In this document: piece by piece, positions 13,938 through 25,056 of the stretch
How the letters are laid out: the number at the start of each line of letters is the position of its first letter
Numbering within the stretch: the stretch's first letter is position 1
Origin: Linepithema humile
Lineage: Eukaryota; Arthropoda; Insecta; Hymenoptera; Formicidae
Assembly: GCF_040581485.1 (NCBI RefSeq)
Contig: NC_090129.1
Span: 28,052,764 to 28,116,763 of the forward strand
DNA length: 64,000 nucleotides
Reading direction: 5' to 3'
Program-made: the position numbers and the translations under genes
The notes under the pieces: model-generated
What the model was told of the DNA's origin: nothing
The model's input: the letters and a program-made list of their open reading frames with translations, nothing else
Databases searched by the model: none

Positions 13938-16653
13938 ATGGCATCGATAACTGAGTTAGTGAACTCCTTCGACGTGGATTCGGAAGAACTTGAATGGTTG
14001 ATACAAGAGATAATGGTCAATAATGACGTGCCATTTTACAAAGACGAGGTACAAAATAAATGTTTTTAATTGCAAAATATTTTGTATGTTTTATGTATTG
14101 TTATATTCCAGGTTGACAGATTGCAAAATATTATCATAGCAAATATTAATTCTCGTATAAATCAAGAGAATACTCGATATCATGGTTTACGTATGTTGGA
14201 TAGAATTTTGCATAGATGCTCCAAAGATTTATTTTCAAAGTATGGTTTATTGTGGATAGCCAAAGCTACTCAAATACTAGAAAATGCACGGAGTAATACA
14301 CAAGAAATAACACTAGCGTGCAAAGTATTGGGATCTTTAATCGAACACTGTAAAGAAATCACAGATTTACACAAACAGATCTCTATGCAAAATGTAAAAC
14401 AACTCTTAAATGTACTTGATGCGTTGAAAACAGATGCAAAGTGTGGAGCAGTGTATTATTTGACAGCCGTTTTGCTATATCATTATCCTCAAGTTTGCGA
14501 ACGATTTCAGGTAATCCAATAGATGAATATTTGTTTTATAAGTTTAAATATTTTATGCTACATATTAATTTAAAAAAAATGTACTTGTGAGCAAGAGAGA
14601 CCATTTGTAAGATTAATGTTCTGATGTCTTCAGGAATTGATAAAAAAAATGATACTATTGCAAATTGATTCTACACAAGAAAATTTGGTTAACGCAAGTG
14701 CAAAATGTTATGTTCTCTTGTCAAAAGCAACAGAGCGTTCGTTTAACCCACCGCCAACTAAATCCACATATACTGCATGGCTGTATAATGAAGCATTACT
14801 TTGCAACAACTTGCACACTATAATGGATACATTGTTCTCTGAATTACTAGAATTGGAAAGTGTGGTTGTCTGGGATCAGTTAGCATTACCAACCATACTT
14901 GAACAGGACAATACAATACAGTACTATAATAAACAAAAGCAAAGATTTTCAAATCTGTGCACTTATCTTTCCTCAATGTTGCGGTACAAATCTTAAATTT
15001 ATATTTCAATATTTAATATTATCTCTAAAAATGCATAGTGTATGTTTTTAATTTATAATTGCAGTGGATATGAAGCAAAAAATACCGTTTTACCTGATGC
15101 TATTATACGGGTTTTATGCAGAGGATTGGCAATAACGCCATTAAATATAAAAAATAAAACATTTAAGGGACAAATGTTATATATGATCTTGCCAAAAATG
15201 CATATTAGCTTACTCACAGTTTTGGATGCATTTATAAATGGGTAAATATTGCTAATAAAATATACTTATGTTTAATTAAGCAACATGAATTAACGTAATA
15301 TTAAATGGATTATAATATATATTTCAGATTTGCACAGGAGTTGATACCGTTTGGAGGAACAATATTAAATTTATTCCAGCAAACATTGCAGTGGACTAGC
15401 ACTATTTTAGAAAATCAAATAACATTTGGTAATAGTAAACCTTTCAAAAATGTTAAAATATGTCTTTATAAATGTCTCTCTTCGTGGTTGAAGAATACCA
15501 AATCATTGTCAGGTATAGAGACAATTACGAATAAAGATATCACCTTCATATTAAAAGATATAACACCAGAAGAAGATCGTATATTATTATCTGTAAGTTT
15601 AATGCTTGGATAATTATGAAAACTACACAATGATTATGATATATAAAAATCTAACTGATCTGATGTTAATTATATATTAATCTAGTTACAAATTATGTAA
15701 ATTTGTATATAGAATTATTTTATTATCTTGTTTCAGGTGCAACAAAACACACAGCATTTGTCTAAACGAGCAGCAAAACGTTTGAAAAACAGTCAATATG
15801 AAAACAGTTCAGTCTTGAATAATGGAGAAGCTGTAACTAAAAATGAACATTTAGATGCAGATGTATGCAGAGAAGCTGCTATTGTTTTACAGAACATACT
15901 TTTCAGTGGTAGCGTTCTGCTAAAACTGACATTTTATAAGGTAAAATTATTGAAATTTTTGTTATAATTATAGATTTTGATAATTTTTGCATTTCTAAAT
16001 ATCTGAATATCTGTTTTAGAATGTTCAAAATACCATTATACCTTTATTATACAATCATTATTTGGGTTCCTCTGGACAAAATTTTTATAAACAACACAAC
16101 AAATGTCGCTTGGAGCTATTCAAAGTATTAAAGGCTTTACAAATGAACCCACAGGCTACATTAGCGTTTCCTACACAATATTCTTTAGAAATATCACACA
16201 TGGCAGCTAATGATATTGATTTAAATATCGCTTATGAAGCTAAACTTACATTAGCCGAATTGGAAAAAATTATACATCCTGTTGCACCTACGTTACAATT
16301 ACCTCGACAGCAGTAAGTATCTCAAATTTGCAATATACTTGAAATAATACACTATTACAAAAACACTTATTTGCAGAAAACCTGATGATCAATTTGTTTC
16401 TGAAAAACAAGAAGAAGAAGTTGCTACTATTAGCGAATTGGATAAAAAAAGTAGGGTTGAAGAAGAACTTTCTCAAGATACAAATATAATGTCTACATGC
16501 AAACGGCCAAAAATAATTTCAATAGAACGTGTTAAAATAATGGAGAATGCAAGCAGTACAGAACAAAATTGTTTGGAAAGAATAGAAGCAAATAATAGTG
16601 TAATGGATGTAGATAAATCTCAGGTAGATAAGAATTCGTTCCAAAATGTTTAA
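13938..16653 (+). CDS. PELP1: PELP1 / Rix1-type ribosome biogenesis protein
   Basis: Nine coding exons, 691 aa: 13938-14048, 14112-14510, 14634-14983, 15065-15241, 15328-15592, 15737-15940, 16020-16312, 16377-16653 (eight listed joins give 2076 nt with every phase consistent, so I count eight coding exons). All introns are GT-AG. The N-terminal ~200 residues resemble the RIX1 domain of PELP1/Rix1: helical repeats with the stretch LQNIIIANINSRINQENTRY and the WIAKATQILENA segment. A basic KRAAKRLKN motif near residue 445 is a likely nuclear localisation signal, and the last ~90 residues are charged and probably disordered. In the known family, PELP1 works with TEX10, WDR18 and LAS1L in nucleolar 60S maturation and ITS2 processing. 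It is shorter than human PELP1 and I see no long Glu/Pro-rich tail. The start was chosen because it is the first ATG of an exon with a good donor. The family assignment is from recognition, not a search. Confidence 0.85.
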
Positions 16654-16675
16654 AATGACATTTTTTTAAGCATGT

Positions 16676-16878
16676 GATATTCATTAACTCTTCGATACAC
16701 AATTTTTCTTGCTCTTGTGATACATTTTTATCTTTGTACTTTTCAAAATTTTTGAAATGTCATTTCTTTTCCAAAATTTTTGAAAAGGAAAAGATAAAAA
16801 TGTATCACAAGAATAAGAAATTGCATAAGAAAGAAAGTTAGTGTTGTGTAGTTGAAGAATTAATGAATATCAAAAATC
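16676..16878. repeat. imperfect inverted repeat after PELP1
   Basis: The outer arms TGATATTCATTAA...TTCATTAATGAATATCA-type and the inner arms around CTTGTGATACATTTTTATCT are reverse complements, giving a ~200-bp foldback with a few small bulges. It contains no reading frame. It may be a MITE, or a structured element in the PELP1 3' UTR. Confidence 0.55.
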
Positions 16879-16968
16879 ACATTTACGTCGAAAATTTGTT
16901 ATGTCATGATACGCGAAATGCAAATGTTAGATATAAATTTAGAGCAGATTTGGTGCCTAAATATTGAT

Positions 16969-17051
16969 AATAAATCTGACACATAGTATTGCGATCAACA
17001 TCGCATTGGTATTAGAATTTTAATAATGCCCCAACATTGTGTAGTAATAAA
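16969..17051 (+). terminator. PELP1 polyadenylation signals
   Basis: Two AATAAA hexamers lie 316 and 393 bp after the PELP1 stop codon (16969-16974 and 17046-17051). Either could end the transcript. If so, the hairpin repeat at 16676-16878 is part of the 3' UTR. Confidence 0.4.
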
Positions 17052-17202
17052 GAATTCTAAATTTTGTATTTTTCGTGATTATTTTGCATCTGATAAGAGC
17101 TTGTACGCGGCGACGAGCTTTATCGAGATTAAAAGTCTGAAAATTAGATATATACGGACTTTTGCATGTGCGTAAATTATATCCCATTCAGAGAAATCTG
17201 AG

Positions 17203-17337
17203 AGCGACCGTCTTGATATTTTTGGAGGCATGCTTAACTCAGTTTCCACTCTTTGTATCAAATATTCGAAAGCGACTGTCTCGATATTTTTCGCATAGCG
17301 CAAAGTTCGGTTTCCGCTTTTTGCGTCTAAAATTGAT
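17203..17337. repeat. two diverged ~68-bp tandem copies
   Basis: 17203-17270 and 17271-17337 share the order GCGAC(C/T)GTCT(T/C)GATATTTTT, then CAGTTTCC/CGGTTTCC, then CTTTTTG/CTCTTTG. Similarity is roughly 70 percent by eye. It is followed by a stretch unusually rich in GATC and CCACGGAT words (17340-17480). Nothing coding is visible. Confidence 0.4.
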
Positions 17338-17620
17338 GTTGATAGTCGATCATAGTCGACCATGATCGATCGTTGTCAACATTGTTCGAGATCCGTGATT
17401 GATCATCATCGATGAGGCCACGGATTTCGAATTTCCGTGCTCGACCATGGGATCAATCAAGCCATGGGACCACGGATGCGTGAGTAAGCTAGGAAAGATG
17501 AAATTAGTGTACAGCAAAAACACAAAAGTACATTCTTTAATTAAAAATTTTTTCATGAAATAAATTATTTGGAACATACTGTCTATTTGTAATTTATGTT
17601 CGTGTAATAAGCTTGCAATA

Positions 17621-18930
17621 CAATTTCTGTCAAATAACTACTGGGAATTGTTCATTTAAAAAATGTGTAAAAGGTATAAAAAAATTTTTTTTTGCTCCAA
17701 ATTGGTACCAATGTACCTAATTGTCATGTAGAGTTTTGGCGCGATCTGTCGATTAGTTTATTTACAGCTGTTGGTTAAGTTAGTCGACCTCAAGTGTGAT
17801 CTGTGATTTTCAAAATGGATAAAAATATTGAACAAAGAGTTTGCCTGAAATTTTGTGTTGCCAACGAAATTTCTTGTGCTGAATCATTGAAAATGTTGGA
17901 GAAGGCCTACAGTGAGTCAGTTTTATCGAAAACACGAGCATACGAGTGGTACAAAACTTTCAAAGAAGGCCGAGAAGTGATTGAAGACTTGCCTCGTTCC
18001 GGTCGACCTTCAACGTCTTCAACTGACGAAAACATCGACAAAGTGGAGGAAATGGTGATGGAAAATCGTCATTCAAACTTAAGAGAGATGGCTCAGGATC
18101 TGGACATGTCTCACGAATCCGTTCACATCATTTTAGTTGATGTTTTGGGCATGAGACGCGTCGCAGCACGGCTTGTTCCGAAGGAGCTGAATTTTCTTCA
18201 AAAAGAGCATCGCAAACAAGTTGCTGAGGACATGCTTCAACGAGCCAATTCGGACCCTACATTTATTAAACGCATCATAACAGGTGACGAGACGTGGGTT
18301 TATGAGTTTGACATGCAAACCAGCCAACAAGCTTCGGAATGGCGCTTTGATAACGAGCCGAAACCGAAAAAACCACGTCAAAATCGCTCGAAAAGTCATG
18401 TTGACTGTTTTCTTTGACTATCGTGGTGTTGTCCACTCGGAATTCCTTCTGAAGGGGCAAACAGTCAACAAACAATATTATCTGGGCGTTATGAGGCGTT
18501 TGAGAGAGAATGTCACCGGAAAAGGCCAGATTTGTGGAAGAACAATTCTTGGATTTTGCACCACGATAATGCGCTGTCCCACAATTCGATCCTTGTACGC
18601 GAATTTTTGACCAAAAACTCAACGAATGTCATCGACTAAGCACCGTATTCACCAAATATAGCCCCGTGTGACTTTTTTTTGTTCCCTAAACTCAAGTTAC
18701 CACTTCGTGGAAGATGTTTTAAGTCCATTGAAGCCATAAAACAAAATTCGCAGGAGCTGAAGGCCATACCGGAAAATGCCTATAAGAAGTGTTTCAACGA
18801 CTGGATTATTCGTTGGCATAAGTGTATCGCATCAAATGGGGATTATTTTGAAGGCGATAAAATAAATTTGGATGAGTAAACCAATATTTTGTGTTTTATT
18901 GAACAATCCCAATATTTATTTGACAGAATG
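17621..18930 (+). mobile_element. mariner-family transposon, decayed copy
   Basis: A 1310-bp element flanked by TA on both sides (17619-17620 and 18931-18932), as expected for Tc1/mariner insertion. The terminal inverted repeats are about 30 bp: the left end runs from TTTCTGTCAAATAA to GGGAATTGTTCA, and the right end is its imperfect complement, ending TTATTTGACAGAATG. The length is normal for mariner. It encloses one transposase frame broken by frameshifts and a nonsense codon. It inserted between PELP1 and its decayed partial duplicate. Confidence 0.9.
17815..18879 (+). pseudogene. mariner transposase, inactivated
   Basis: The start ATG at 17815 opens a frame with the N-terminal helix-turn-helix region (RAYEWYKTFKEG, LPRSGRPSTS) and the first catalytic aspartate in TGDETWVYEFD. 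A one-base indel near 18395 shifts the frame into VMLTVFFDYRGV. A second shift near 18530 restores the frame holding the second aspartate (HHDNA). An in-frame TAA at 18637-18639 stands where relatives have a Gln codon just before APYSPNIAPCDFF, which holds the third aspartate. All three acidic positions of the D,D34D catalytic triad are still recognisable. Two frameshifts plus one stop mean that no full-length protein is made. Confidence 0.9.
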
Positions 18931-19456
18931 TATGTTTTGAAAAATTTTATTAACATTGTTTTTCCGTGCCAATTTATACAACTTAAATCCTAGTCCACTG
19001 ATTGTAAAATAAATAAATCTATAAAATGATGTATAACATGTGATATGTATAACAAGTGCGACAGAGAATAAAATTATTAGAATAATAGTTTGTTCTTCTT
19101 GAAAAAACTTTGATATACATAATTTAAAATATTTTATAAATTGAACTTTTATACAATCAATAAAAATAACAAAACTCTTATTATATTATATATTATGATC
19201 TACATTCTATTAATTATGAGAGTATAAATCTTGTATCATTTTGAGATTTATTGTTTTAATAATATTAAAATAAAATTGGACTGACTTACCAATACGATGT
19301 GCAGCAGCGGAATTGTCACTGTGCCGATACGCAAAGTTAATCTAAAATACAAAAAACATTGTTTCTAGCTCCCCCCTTACTTCATCGTCCCTCGCCCACA
19401 ACCGGTTTTTTTGAGGTAACCTTCTCTCTATAGATCTTGTATTCAACACAAAAATC

Positions 19457-19565
19457 TAAAGATATATCCAGACAAACTTGCGTAGCAAACATATGCATAA
19501 GAAAGTTAATTGGCTCATTTTTTTATGCATATATTAATGCGCCTATGCAAGTTTATTGAATATAT
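19457..19565. repeat. imperfect inverted repeat, ~109 bp
   Basis: Left arm AAGATATATCCAGACAAACT...ATATGCATAA and right arm TTATGCATAT...AAGTTTATTGAATATATCTT are diverged reverse complements. It lies directly before the PELP1-derived pseudogene. It is probably a degraded MITE. Confidence 0.45.
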
Positions 19566-19589
19566 CTTAATCCGCATACAAAAAAATTG

Positions 19590-20115
19590 TATGTAAGAGG
19601 TTATAAACAATTGTAAACATTTATAAATTGATCGATGTAATGATAATGACGTGTCATTTAATAATCAAGAGGTATGAAACAAGTATGTTTTTGAAATTTG
19701 CAAAGTATTTTGTATGTTTTATATATTGTTATATTCCAAATTGATAAAGTGCAAAATATTATCATAGCAGATATTAATTCTCGTATAAATCAAGAGAATA
19801 CTTGATATAATGGGTTTATTTATGTTTGATGGAATCTTATCTTATCTTTAGATGCTCTAAAGATTTATTTTCAAAATACGATATATTATGAATAGCCAAA
19901 GCTATTCAAATACTAGAAAATGCTGTGCAGCAATTCACGAGATTTGACACTGGTATGCAAAGTATTAGGATCTTTAATTGAATACTGTACAGAAATCACA
20001 GAATTACACAAATAGATCTCTATGCAAAATAACAACTCTTAAATGCATTTTACAAACAGATGCAAAGGGTTAAGCAGTATATTATTTAATAACTGTTTTA
20101 TTATCTTCAAGTTAT
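19590..20115 (+). pseudogene. partial unprocessed duplicate of PELP1
   Basis: From about 19630 the sequence follows the PELP1 exon 1 end, intron 1 and most of exon 2 (equivalent to ~14000-14480). For example, GTATTTTGTATGTTTTATATATTGTTATATTCC matches intron 1 base for base with few changes (only shorter blocks quoted: TTGTATGTTTTAT, ATTATCATAGCA, ATTAATTCTCGTATAAATCA). Because the intron is kept, this is a DNA-level duplication, not a retrocopy. It carries stop codons (for example CTTGATATAATGG, where the gene reads an open frame), several indels and a damaged intron acceptor. An upstream block near 19594 (AAGAGGTTATAAA) also matches 13725-13735, which suggests that the duplication once included promoter sequence and later lost part of it. 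Confidence 0.85.
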
Positions 20116-20370
20116 CATTACTATTGTATCTTTCGTCTTGTATTGTCTTTTGTGCTGTATCAAATTTTTAAAATTTTTAGTATTGTAATAAAGTTACATT
20201 ATAAAGATATGTTACGATACAAATTGCAATATAAAATTAAATGTCTTTTTACATATCAAATCTTTCAACAAACTGGCAAATAACAATGTTTTATTTGATA
20301 TTTTTTATTATTTAATTATTTTATAGTTATAATTGTAATAACACATACACAATAAGAATAATGTATAAAG

Positions 20371-21208
20371 CACGGTGTAAGAATATAAGGTGATTTCACG
20401 GTAACAAATTTTTGTGATTTTTCTGTCATTGTTCCACATTGAACTGCTAGGTGGCTACGTGTTGAGGGACTTTAAATATATATATATATATATATAAATT
20501 TTATTAAAATTTTATTGTCCTGCGGAACTTAATTATAAATATTCATTTTCTTAAAGAAACTTAATTTTCTATAAAGATTAAAATACATTATTAATTATTT
20601 TTTCTGCAAATTTAACTAAGAATAATTTATTATAAAAAAATAAAAAAATATTTTGTCAGTAATATATATTTTTATACACAATGTTAAAAGTTTTATTTTA
20701 AAAAATTTGTATTATTTAGGACTATAATTATATATAGATGTGTTTTAGAGATTCATCATCTATCTTTTTCTATCCACATCTATCCATATCATAGATATAT
20801 TACATATAGATAAAGCTTTGTACCATTTTTGCTATAGTGCAACACCTGCCAAGATAATGACGGATTTTCCTCCTTCGCGCATACGCATTCGTATATTTAT
20901 CTCGGCGGATACAGCACTTTTACATAAAATTAGGGTTATATCCTTGGCTGTCATGGATAAACAGAAGATAAATGCGCGATTGCACATGCGCGAGGGAGGA
21001 AAAGATAATTTTATCTTGGCAGGCAGTAAGATTCACAAAGCTCTATCTATATGTAATATATCTATGATCCATATCTTCTATTCTTTTTTACTTGGGATTT
21101 TGCACCAACGTGACATCTTGTGTGACATGCCTTAACTATGACATCTTGATCACAGATTTTTTGATAGAATACAATGGTCGTGAAATCACCTTATATTCTT
21201 ACACCGTG
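20371..21208. mobile_element. 838-bp P-element-like MITE
   Basis: The terminal inverted repeats 20371-20400 and 21179-21208 are perfect over 30 bp (outer end CACGGTGTAAGAATATAAGG). They are flanked by an exact 8-bp target duplication, GTATAAAG, at 20363-20370 and 21209-21216. An 8-bp duplication is a property of P and hAT elements. The repeat shares the ATAAGGTG block, at the same offset, with the 31-bp terminal repeat of the Drosophila P element as I remember it. The interior is AT-rich with a large foldback and no transposase, so this copy is non-autonomous. The perfect ends suggest recent movement. Confidence 0.85.
20782..21073. repeat. internal foldback inside the P-like MITE
   Basis: Arms of about 110-120 bp (20782-~20905 and ~20965-21073) are reverse complements with scattered mismatches. 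They share TCATAGATATATTACATATA, a CCTGCCAAGATAA block and a CCTC-(T/C)TCGCGCAT block. It could be a nested MITE or the subterminal arms of the host element. The apparent 105-codon frame across it is a by-product of the palindrome and has no recognisable protein. Confidence 0.7.
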
Positions 21209-21238
21209 GTATAAAGTAAATGTACGAAGAATAAGAAT

Positions 21239-24200
21239 TTAACCAGCAAATGGTATTCGCGGTACTTTTGGTAATATTCCGCCGTTTGGTTTTGTTGGTT
21301 GCGTTTTATTTTCTACATTCGCTTCTTTGACTTCTGGGATGAGCTCATTGAGCGCGTTGATGGGTTTATTAATTACAGATGCTGTTCCTTTGGTGCCTTG
21401 GTCTATTAATTGGGGAAGCACATTACTTACGCTACACAAAGCTGATTCAAATCGTTCCGGCGCAACAGTCCACAATCCCATTTCGCAGTATCTGTTGTAC
21501 AAGTATAGTATATATTTTAATAACATGTCCAATTAATGGTTGATTAATATAAATTTTTTATAATATAATTTTTTACCTAAAATTAGTTTTGCTTTGCAGA
21601 GTCGTTGTAATACTGACAAATGAATTTGTGTCATCCGAGAATTGTGGAATTATGTCTGGCATCCAAGTGCTGTTGGAAGTGTTATTGGAACGTATATTTC
21701 CAGTAGGCGCGCTAAGCGTGCCGCTCCTTGCAAAATTTGCTATCATGTTTGTGAAAGTCTCAGTCACACGTTCATCCGATTCGTCTGGTTTATCACTGTC
21801 GGTCACTTTTTCGCCGGTAATTGTATTTCGATTAAAGACGAATCCTAAATCATCGCCGTGATACAAATTACCTACGAGATGAGTAATTATTTAAAAATTG
21901 TATACACTGATTGATTTTATCAATTATTGCAGACTGTACCGTCAGGAGATTGTATAGCGTTAACGATCGGCAATCCGGCGAGGAAATCTTTACCGTAATT
22001 TCTCTTTCCTTTATGATCAAAGGTATATAAAAATGCGTTTGCCTTTTTCGACCAATGGTCGACGGTCAAAAGTGCAGGAGCGTTGTAGAGTGAATCGGCT
22101 AAAGCTTCCGCGACTCTACTTTGCGTGCGTAAGCCTGTGTAATCGAAATAGTCACTGAAAGCCTGCGGGATAATCCGCGATCCGTTTTGCATGTTTGGGA
22201 TGGTTCCTTGCAAATACGGTATGAAATCATTGATCAAAAAATTTGGATCTGCATTCAATTTGTTCTGCACTTCGTCCTTGTATCGGCCGGAGATGGCGCC
22301 TCCCGTTTCGTCGTTCATAACTCCGGTTAACAATGGTATAGACGGAATATCGCCGAGCTTCAAGGAATTCTCTGGCGATGCAGTCATAAAATTCGGGAGC
22401 GATCTGCAAGTGATTAACGTAATTTGAAACGTTAAAGAGAATTTTGATACTCTTTCAATTCGCATTACCTCCCATCGTCGGCGCCTTCCACAACAGGACC
22501 GGGTGCGAGCAAGTTAGCTAAAGCAGAGACGAAACCTCGGGCGGCTGAACGAATGTTCTCCAATTCGGAGTCGACTTTTATTAAATTTTTCACTGACAAT
22601 TCTCGCAAACAGTATACCATTTTTCGAGTATCGTTTGTCGGACATCCGTTTTTGCGCGCAACATATCTGGCGGTTTCGGCAGGATCCTTGTCGACGGCGA
22701 AATGAGATAAGATCGAGCCGGACATAGCGATTAAACCACTGAAGCTGTCTAAAAGAGTAGAATAATTAGCGATGAGTAAAAAAGATATGTTTGTGCAACG
22801 CAGTAGATCGTGTAATTGCAATTACTTTCGCAGAATTTTGACAAGGACAGCATCATAGCGGAACTGGCGCCAGTGCCATGGCCAAAGGCTACTATTCTAC
22901 TCGGATTACCGCCGAAGAAGCGTATGTAATCCTTTACCCAATCGACGGCCAGTACCATGTCGAACATACCGTTGTTTCCTGGCATTTCCGGCGTACCTGT
23001 GCTTAAAAATCCTGAAAAGATTCTGCAAAGTTAGTTTTCCTTCTTTTATATTATCTTTTTTCTCTATTTTAATATTGCACGTTTTACACTTTTTTTCACA
23101 ATTAAATTTAAAAAACTTTTATATATAATATCATGCTATATCTTTTTCAGCGTGACATGCATTTACCTAGCGTGCCTAATCTGTATTGAATGGACACGAC
23201 GATCAGTTTCTTTTTTATTAGATGTCTCATTTCGTATTGACACGCTGCACCTCTTCTGAAACCGCCTCCGTGAATCCATATCAGCACGGGATAGCCGTCG
23301 CTATTGTCTGGAAGCGACGGCGTGAACACGTTCAGGAAAAGACAATCCTCGCTTCCGACGATTTTGTCGGATCCGTCGTGGCTCGGCTGAGGGCAAGCAG
23401 GTCCCCAAGTAGTGGCGTTGTATTCTCCTTCGAGATGCACGGGCGTAGCTCGCTATAAATTTATTTTTCTTACGATACGAAGATGCTGTGTTTCAATGAT
23501 AATAACGCGACTCCATTATTTTCTCTGCTACAAAGTTTCGATGTATTATTTGAATTTTAAATTGGTTGAAGTTTGTTGAATAATACTGCGCTTTTCGCAA
23601 TGAGAGAAAATTCGTACAAATCTCGACGTCTGCTTCATTTCTCGGACGAGATTGATAACATGTATCAAGTTCATTAAATTTGGACAGGATATGCTGACAG
23701 ATAAAATAATCTTCTAATTTAATTTGGTCACGTTGCCGATTTTTATTTCTACAATAGTGCAAAAGATACATTAAAAGAACTCGTTTTGACTGGACTTTTG
23801 CGTGATTGCTTGTTAAAACAACAATGCGCGCGTTAATTCGATAGGTCATTGAATTTACTTGTTCTACGCATTGTGACGTACGCGTTGTACTGTAGTCCAC
23901 ATAACGGTTAATTACGTTCTTAATGAACATTTTATACGGAAAAATAAAAATGTTTATGCTACATTTGCGTGCTTAAGATATAATTTACACACACTGATAG
24001 AAACTATTATCTATATTTGATATCTTATTGCGATATATTTATGTACCTGGAATCTATCTCGACCCGTTGGCGGTTGTCCAAACCGGATTCCACGAAAAGT
24101 GTAAAATCCTTTGTCGGGATCGCGGCTGCCGATTATTCGTGCATATCGATCGTTTTTATTTACAAAAACTACGGGATCGTCTTCGGGAGGTGGAGCGGCT

Positions 24201-24304
24201 GCGATACCGCCAACGATTCTCTTTTCCCTAATCAAATTTATATCCTTCGCGTGTATTGATAAGCAAAGTAAAAGAAGAAAAAGCGATTTCACACGTCCGT
24301 CCAT
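21239..24304 (-). CDS. secreted non-catalytic carboxylesterase-like protein (glutactin/neuroligin-type)
   Basis: Seven exons on the minus strand, 673 aa: 24304-24047, 23452-23167, 23011-22826, 22748-22469, 22403-21940, 21871-21577, 21491-21239. Every junction is GT-AG and all phases join. Residues 1-19 are a signal peptide with an LFLLLLCLS core. The alpha/beta-hydrolase fold is clear: EDCLFLNVFTP (~121), oxyanion-hole HGGGF (147-151), the acid loop GVMNDE (E369) and YHGDD (H496). The nucleophile elbow, normally G-E-S-A-G, reads G-H-G-T-G (225-229), so the catalytic serine is Gly227 and hydrolysis is not expected. This is the pattern of the adhesion-type cholinesterase-like proteins (glutactin, gliotactin, neuroligin, neurotactin). 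The signal peptide and the lack of a membrane segment fit a secreted, glutactin-like member. I chose the inner Met because it starts the signal peptide directly. Confidence 0.8.
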
Positions 24305-24358
24305 TTCGAATACGTACATTGAAATAAAAGAATCATCGCAAGTCTCATTTGGCATTCA

Positions 24359-24366
24359 GTATAAAT
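24359..24366 (-). promoter_or_regulatory. possible TATA element of the esterase-like gene
   Basis: On the minus strand, ATTTATAC lies about 55 bp before the esterase start codon, at a spacing that would place transcription start some 25-30 bp before the ATG. The match is weak and there is no strong initiator. Confidence 0.25.
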
Positions 24367-24754
24367 GTCTGGGTGGGGATGGCTATTGAGATTCCTTCGC
24401 TGTAGAATCGCTGCAAATCATTTCTTTACACATTAATAATTTGCAAATTGCGCATATTTAAAATTTTGGTCTTTATTTATTAGTTTTTTTCTGCATAATT
24501 AAGATATGATATAAAATTCTAAATTTTCTTTGCAGAAAAATTTAGTTTTTGGTATTTATTAGTTTTTCTACATATTTAAGACATGATATAAAATTTTAAA
24601 TTATTCTCTTTACAGAATAATTAAAAAAGGAAAAAGTTTAAATTAATAATTCAGATATTGTGCACGGAGCAATGTGTTTGAATTTTAGCGGGATGACTAT
24701 GTAATCCAATAGAACATTGTGGCGCTTCCACCGACGGCCGATTTCCGGTCTTGC

Positions 24755-24782
24755 CGTTCTCTATTACACTTCGGCTCTTGTG
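24755..24782 (+). other. RpL8: probable 5' UTR exon end of RpL8
   Basis: An acceptor (TTCTCTTCAG, ending 25046) stands only 10 bp before the RpL8 ATG, which implies a spliced leader. The best upstream donor is TTGTG|GTATGT at 24782/24783. It is preceded by pyrimidine-rich CCGTTCTCTATTACAC, which could hold the TOP-type start usual for ribosomal protein genes. The exact start is not determined. Confidence 0.4.
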
Positions 24783-25056
24783 GTATGTTTGTAAGAATTT
24801 ATTGATGTGAATTATCCGCTTTAATTTATGCGTTGAAAACAAATCGATTGAGAGAAATTTACAATTGTATTCTTTATGTTATCCTCACATAAGATAAATG
24901 CGATATTTTTACGATTTGACAAAAAAATTGATTCATAACTTGAGCATTGCTTTGAGGTTATGTGCCTCTGAGAACCACAACGTGACGCGTGGTGTATTTG
25001 TAAAAAGTTAATGGAATAGATTTGTGATACTGTGATTTCTCTTCAGGTTTTGAGCC

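Noticed and set aside
24783..25046. A third snoRNA in the RpL8 leader intron
   Set aside because: A CTGA near 24967 is at a suitable distance from the acceptor, but no box C lies upstream at the right spacing; H/ACA features are unconvincing.
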